A stretch of 64,000 nucleotides of DNA, from NCBI RefSeq assembly GCF_004359985.1, contig NZ_SMRO01000001.1, forward strand, positions 1,364,001 through 1,428,000, in the 5' to 3' direction. How positions within the stretch are numbered: position 1 is the stretch's first letter; the number at the start of each line of letters is the position of its first letter. Source of the stretch: Paraburkholderia flava. GTDB taxonomy: Bacteria > Pseudomonadota > Gammaproteobacteria > Burkholderiales > Burkholderiaceae. The translations under genes and the position numbers were made by a program. Shown here one piece after another: positions 63,285 through 64,000 of the stretch. The notes under the pieces were generated by a model. It was not told the origin of the DNA, did not search any database, and worked only from the letters and a program-made list of their open reading frames with translations.

Positions 63285-64000
63285 TTGGCTGTCAGGAAAC
63301 TGCTTACCGCTGTTAGTGCGTCGCGCGTGATGCGTAGGGTCGCATGCATCGCCATCGCTACGTTAGCCTCCGGATGCACGTGGTACCGGCCTGCACCGTT
63401 ATCTACGGGCGATACGTCGACATCGGCGACCGCGCTCGAACACGTGCAGATCGACCCCGCGACAATGCCGCTGCCCGAACTCGCTACGCATCGTTTCGAT
63501 CCGTCGGATGGTCTCGACATCGAAGAAGTCGCGATGCTCGCGGTGGCTAACAATCCCGATCTGAAGCTCGCTCGCGACGATCTCGGCATGGCACGCGCAC
63601 AGGCGTTTTCCGCGGGCCTGCTGCCCGACCCGCAACTGAGCGTGTCGAGCGACTACCCCGGCGCGCCCGGCACCACGCGCGCGTTCAATTATGGCTTGAG
63701 CATGGACGTGATGGCGATCGTTACGCGCGGCGCGAACAAAAAATCCGCCGATGCAACCGTCGTTAAAACCGATCTCACGCTGTTGTGGCAGGAATGGCAG
63801 ATCGTCGCGCAGGCGAAGCAGCTGTTTCTGAAAGCGCGCTTCGAAGAAGTAACGCTGCCGCTGCTGCAACGGCAACTCGATCTCGCACGAACGCGCTACG
63901 AGCGCATGGCGAGTGCGCAGCGCGACGGCAATTTGACATCCGATGCGACGACCGCCGCGCTCACGTCGTACGCAGACGCACGCAAGCCATACACCGACGC
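63285..64000 (+). CDS. TolC/CusC-type outer-membrane efflux lipoprotein (3' end outside window)
   Basis: Starts at TTG 63285 (AGGAG 7 nt upstream) or ATG 63330. Lipoprotein signal RRVACIAIATLASGC with a possible lipidated Cys (Ala at -3 is not ideal). Then the outer-membrane factor N-terminus: EEVAMLAVANNPDLKLARDD, AGLLPDPQLSVSSDYPGAPG, and long helices (QLDLARTRYERMASAQRDGN). Probably the outer-membrane part of an RND metal or drug pump whose other genes lie to the right. The divergent two-component pair is its likely regulator. Confidence 0.9.
   Translation, partial: MAVRKLLTAVSASRVMRRVACIAIATLASGCTWYRPAPLSTGDTSTSATALEHVQIDPATMPLPELATHRFDPSDGLDIEEVAMLAVANNPDLKLARDDLGMARAQAFSAGLLPDPQLSVSSDYPGAPGTTRAFNYGLSMDVMAIVTRGANKKSADATVVKTDLTLLWQEWQIVAQAKQLFLKARFEEVTLPLLQRQLDLARTRYERMASAQRDGNLTSDATTAALTSYADARKPYTD

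Overview
The window is dense, G+C-rich chromosomal DNA from a beta-proteobacterium of the Burkholderia group. Paraburkholderia, Caballeronia or Burkholderia is my reading of protein style, codon use and gene content; no rRNA or other species marker is present. About 50 protein genes are visible. I found no tRNA, rRNA, CRISPR array, transposase or integrase. The content (transporters, LysR/IclR/RpiR regulators, catabolic enzymes, surface proteins) looks like an accessory replicon or a variable part of a main chromosome.

Layout. 1-1.9 kb: the 5' part of a BamA-family gene outside its usual neighbourhood. 2.2-6.4 kb: homocysteine methyltransferase, a PLP gamma-synthase/lyase with an MFS transporter, and a divergent XRE-cupin regulator. 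6.9-8.8 kb: an ABC exporter with a long leader. 8.9-16.7 kb: a 2586-residue autotransporter with about 18 passenger repeats, preceded by a leader holding a Rho-independent terminator. 17.3-20.5 kb: a D-hydroxyamino-acid dehydratase, RidA and HAD operon with a divergent LysR gene.

20.2-27.2 kb is the most informative region. A 502-bp segment (3' end of the LysR gene plus 3' end of a membrane-protein gene) occurs twice in direct orientation, at 20177-20678 and 26665-27166. The copies are about 95% identical with no indels. They bracket a 6-kb acyl-CoA module: crotonase remnant, MHS-type transporter, CaiB CoA-transferase, AidB-like acyl-CoA dehydrogenase and a LysR regulator. The left copy is complete on its left and cut on its right; the right copy is the mirror case. 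This is the signature of single-crossover (Campbell-type) integration of a circular molecule carrying a diverged piece of the same locus.

27.0-35.2 kb: a LytS/LytTR two-component pair, a NIPSNAP protein, a sulfonate-type binding protein, a DKNYY protein next to a frameshifted membrane gene, and leuA. 35.5-37.8 kb: a SiaA-SiaB-SiaC phosphatase/kinase/phosphoprotein switch with no SiaD next to it. 37.8-46.1 kb: two divergent transcription units. One encodes an MBL protein, a flavin monooxygenase, DUF2783 and PobA. The other encodes two overlapping IclR regulators, a Tat-exported metallo-beta-lactamase-fold enzyme and a CobW GTPase. A 7-bp-arm palindrome lies between them. 46.4-48.9 kb: an overlapping DUF4118, esterase and MipA/OmpV operon.

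48.9-57.1 kb: an SDR/LysR pair, then a CUT1 sugar-type ABC system (binding protein, two permeases, ATPase) with an SDR dehydrogenase and an RpiR regulator. A HexR-like 15-bp palindrome lies upstream of the binding protein. 57.1-61.1 kb: a double-domain KaiC-like ATPase translationally coupled to a hybrid histidine kinase, and two small proteins. 61.1-64 kb: an OmpR/QseC-type two-component pair divergent from an outer-membrane efflux lipoprotein that runs off the right edge; a TTAAG-N6-TTAAG site lies between them.
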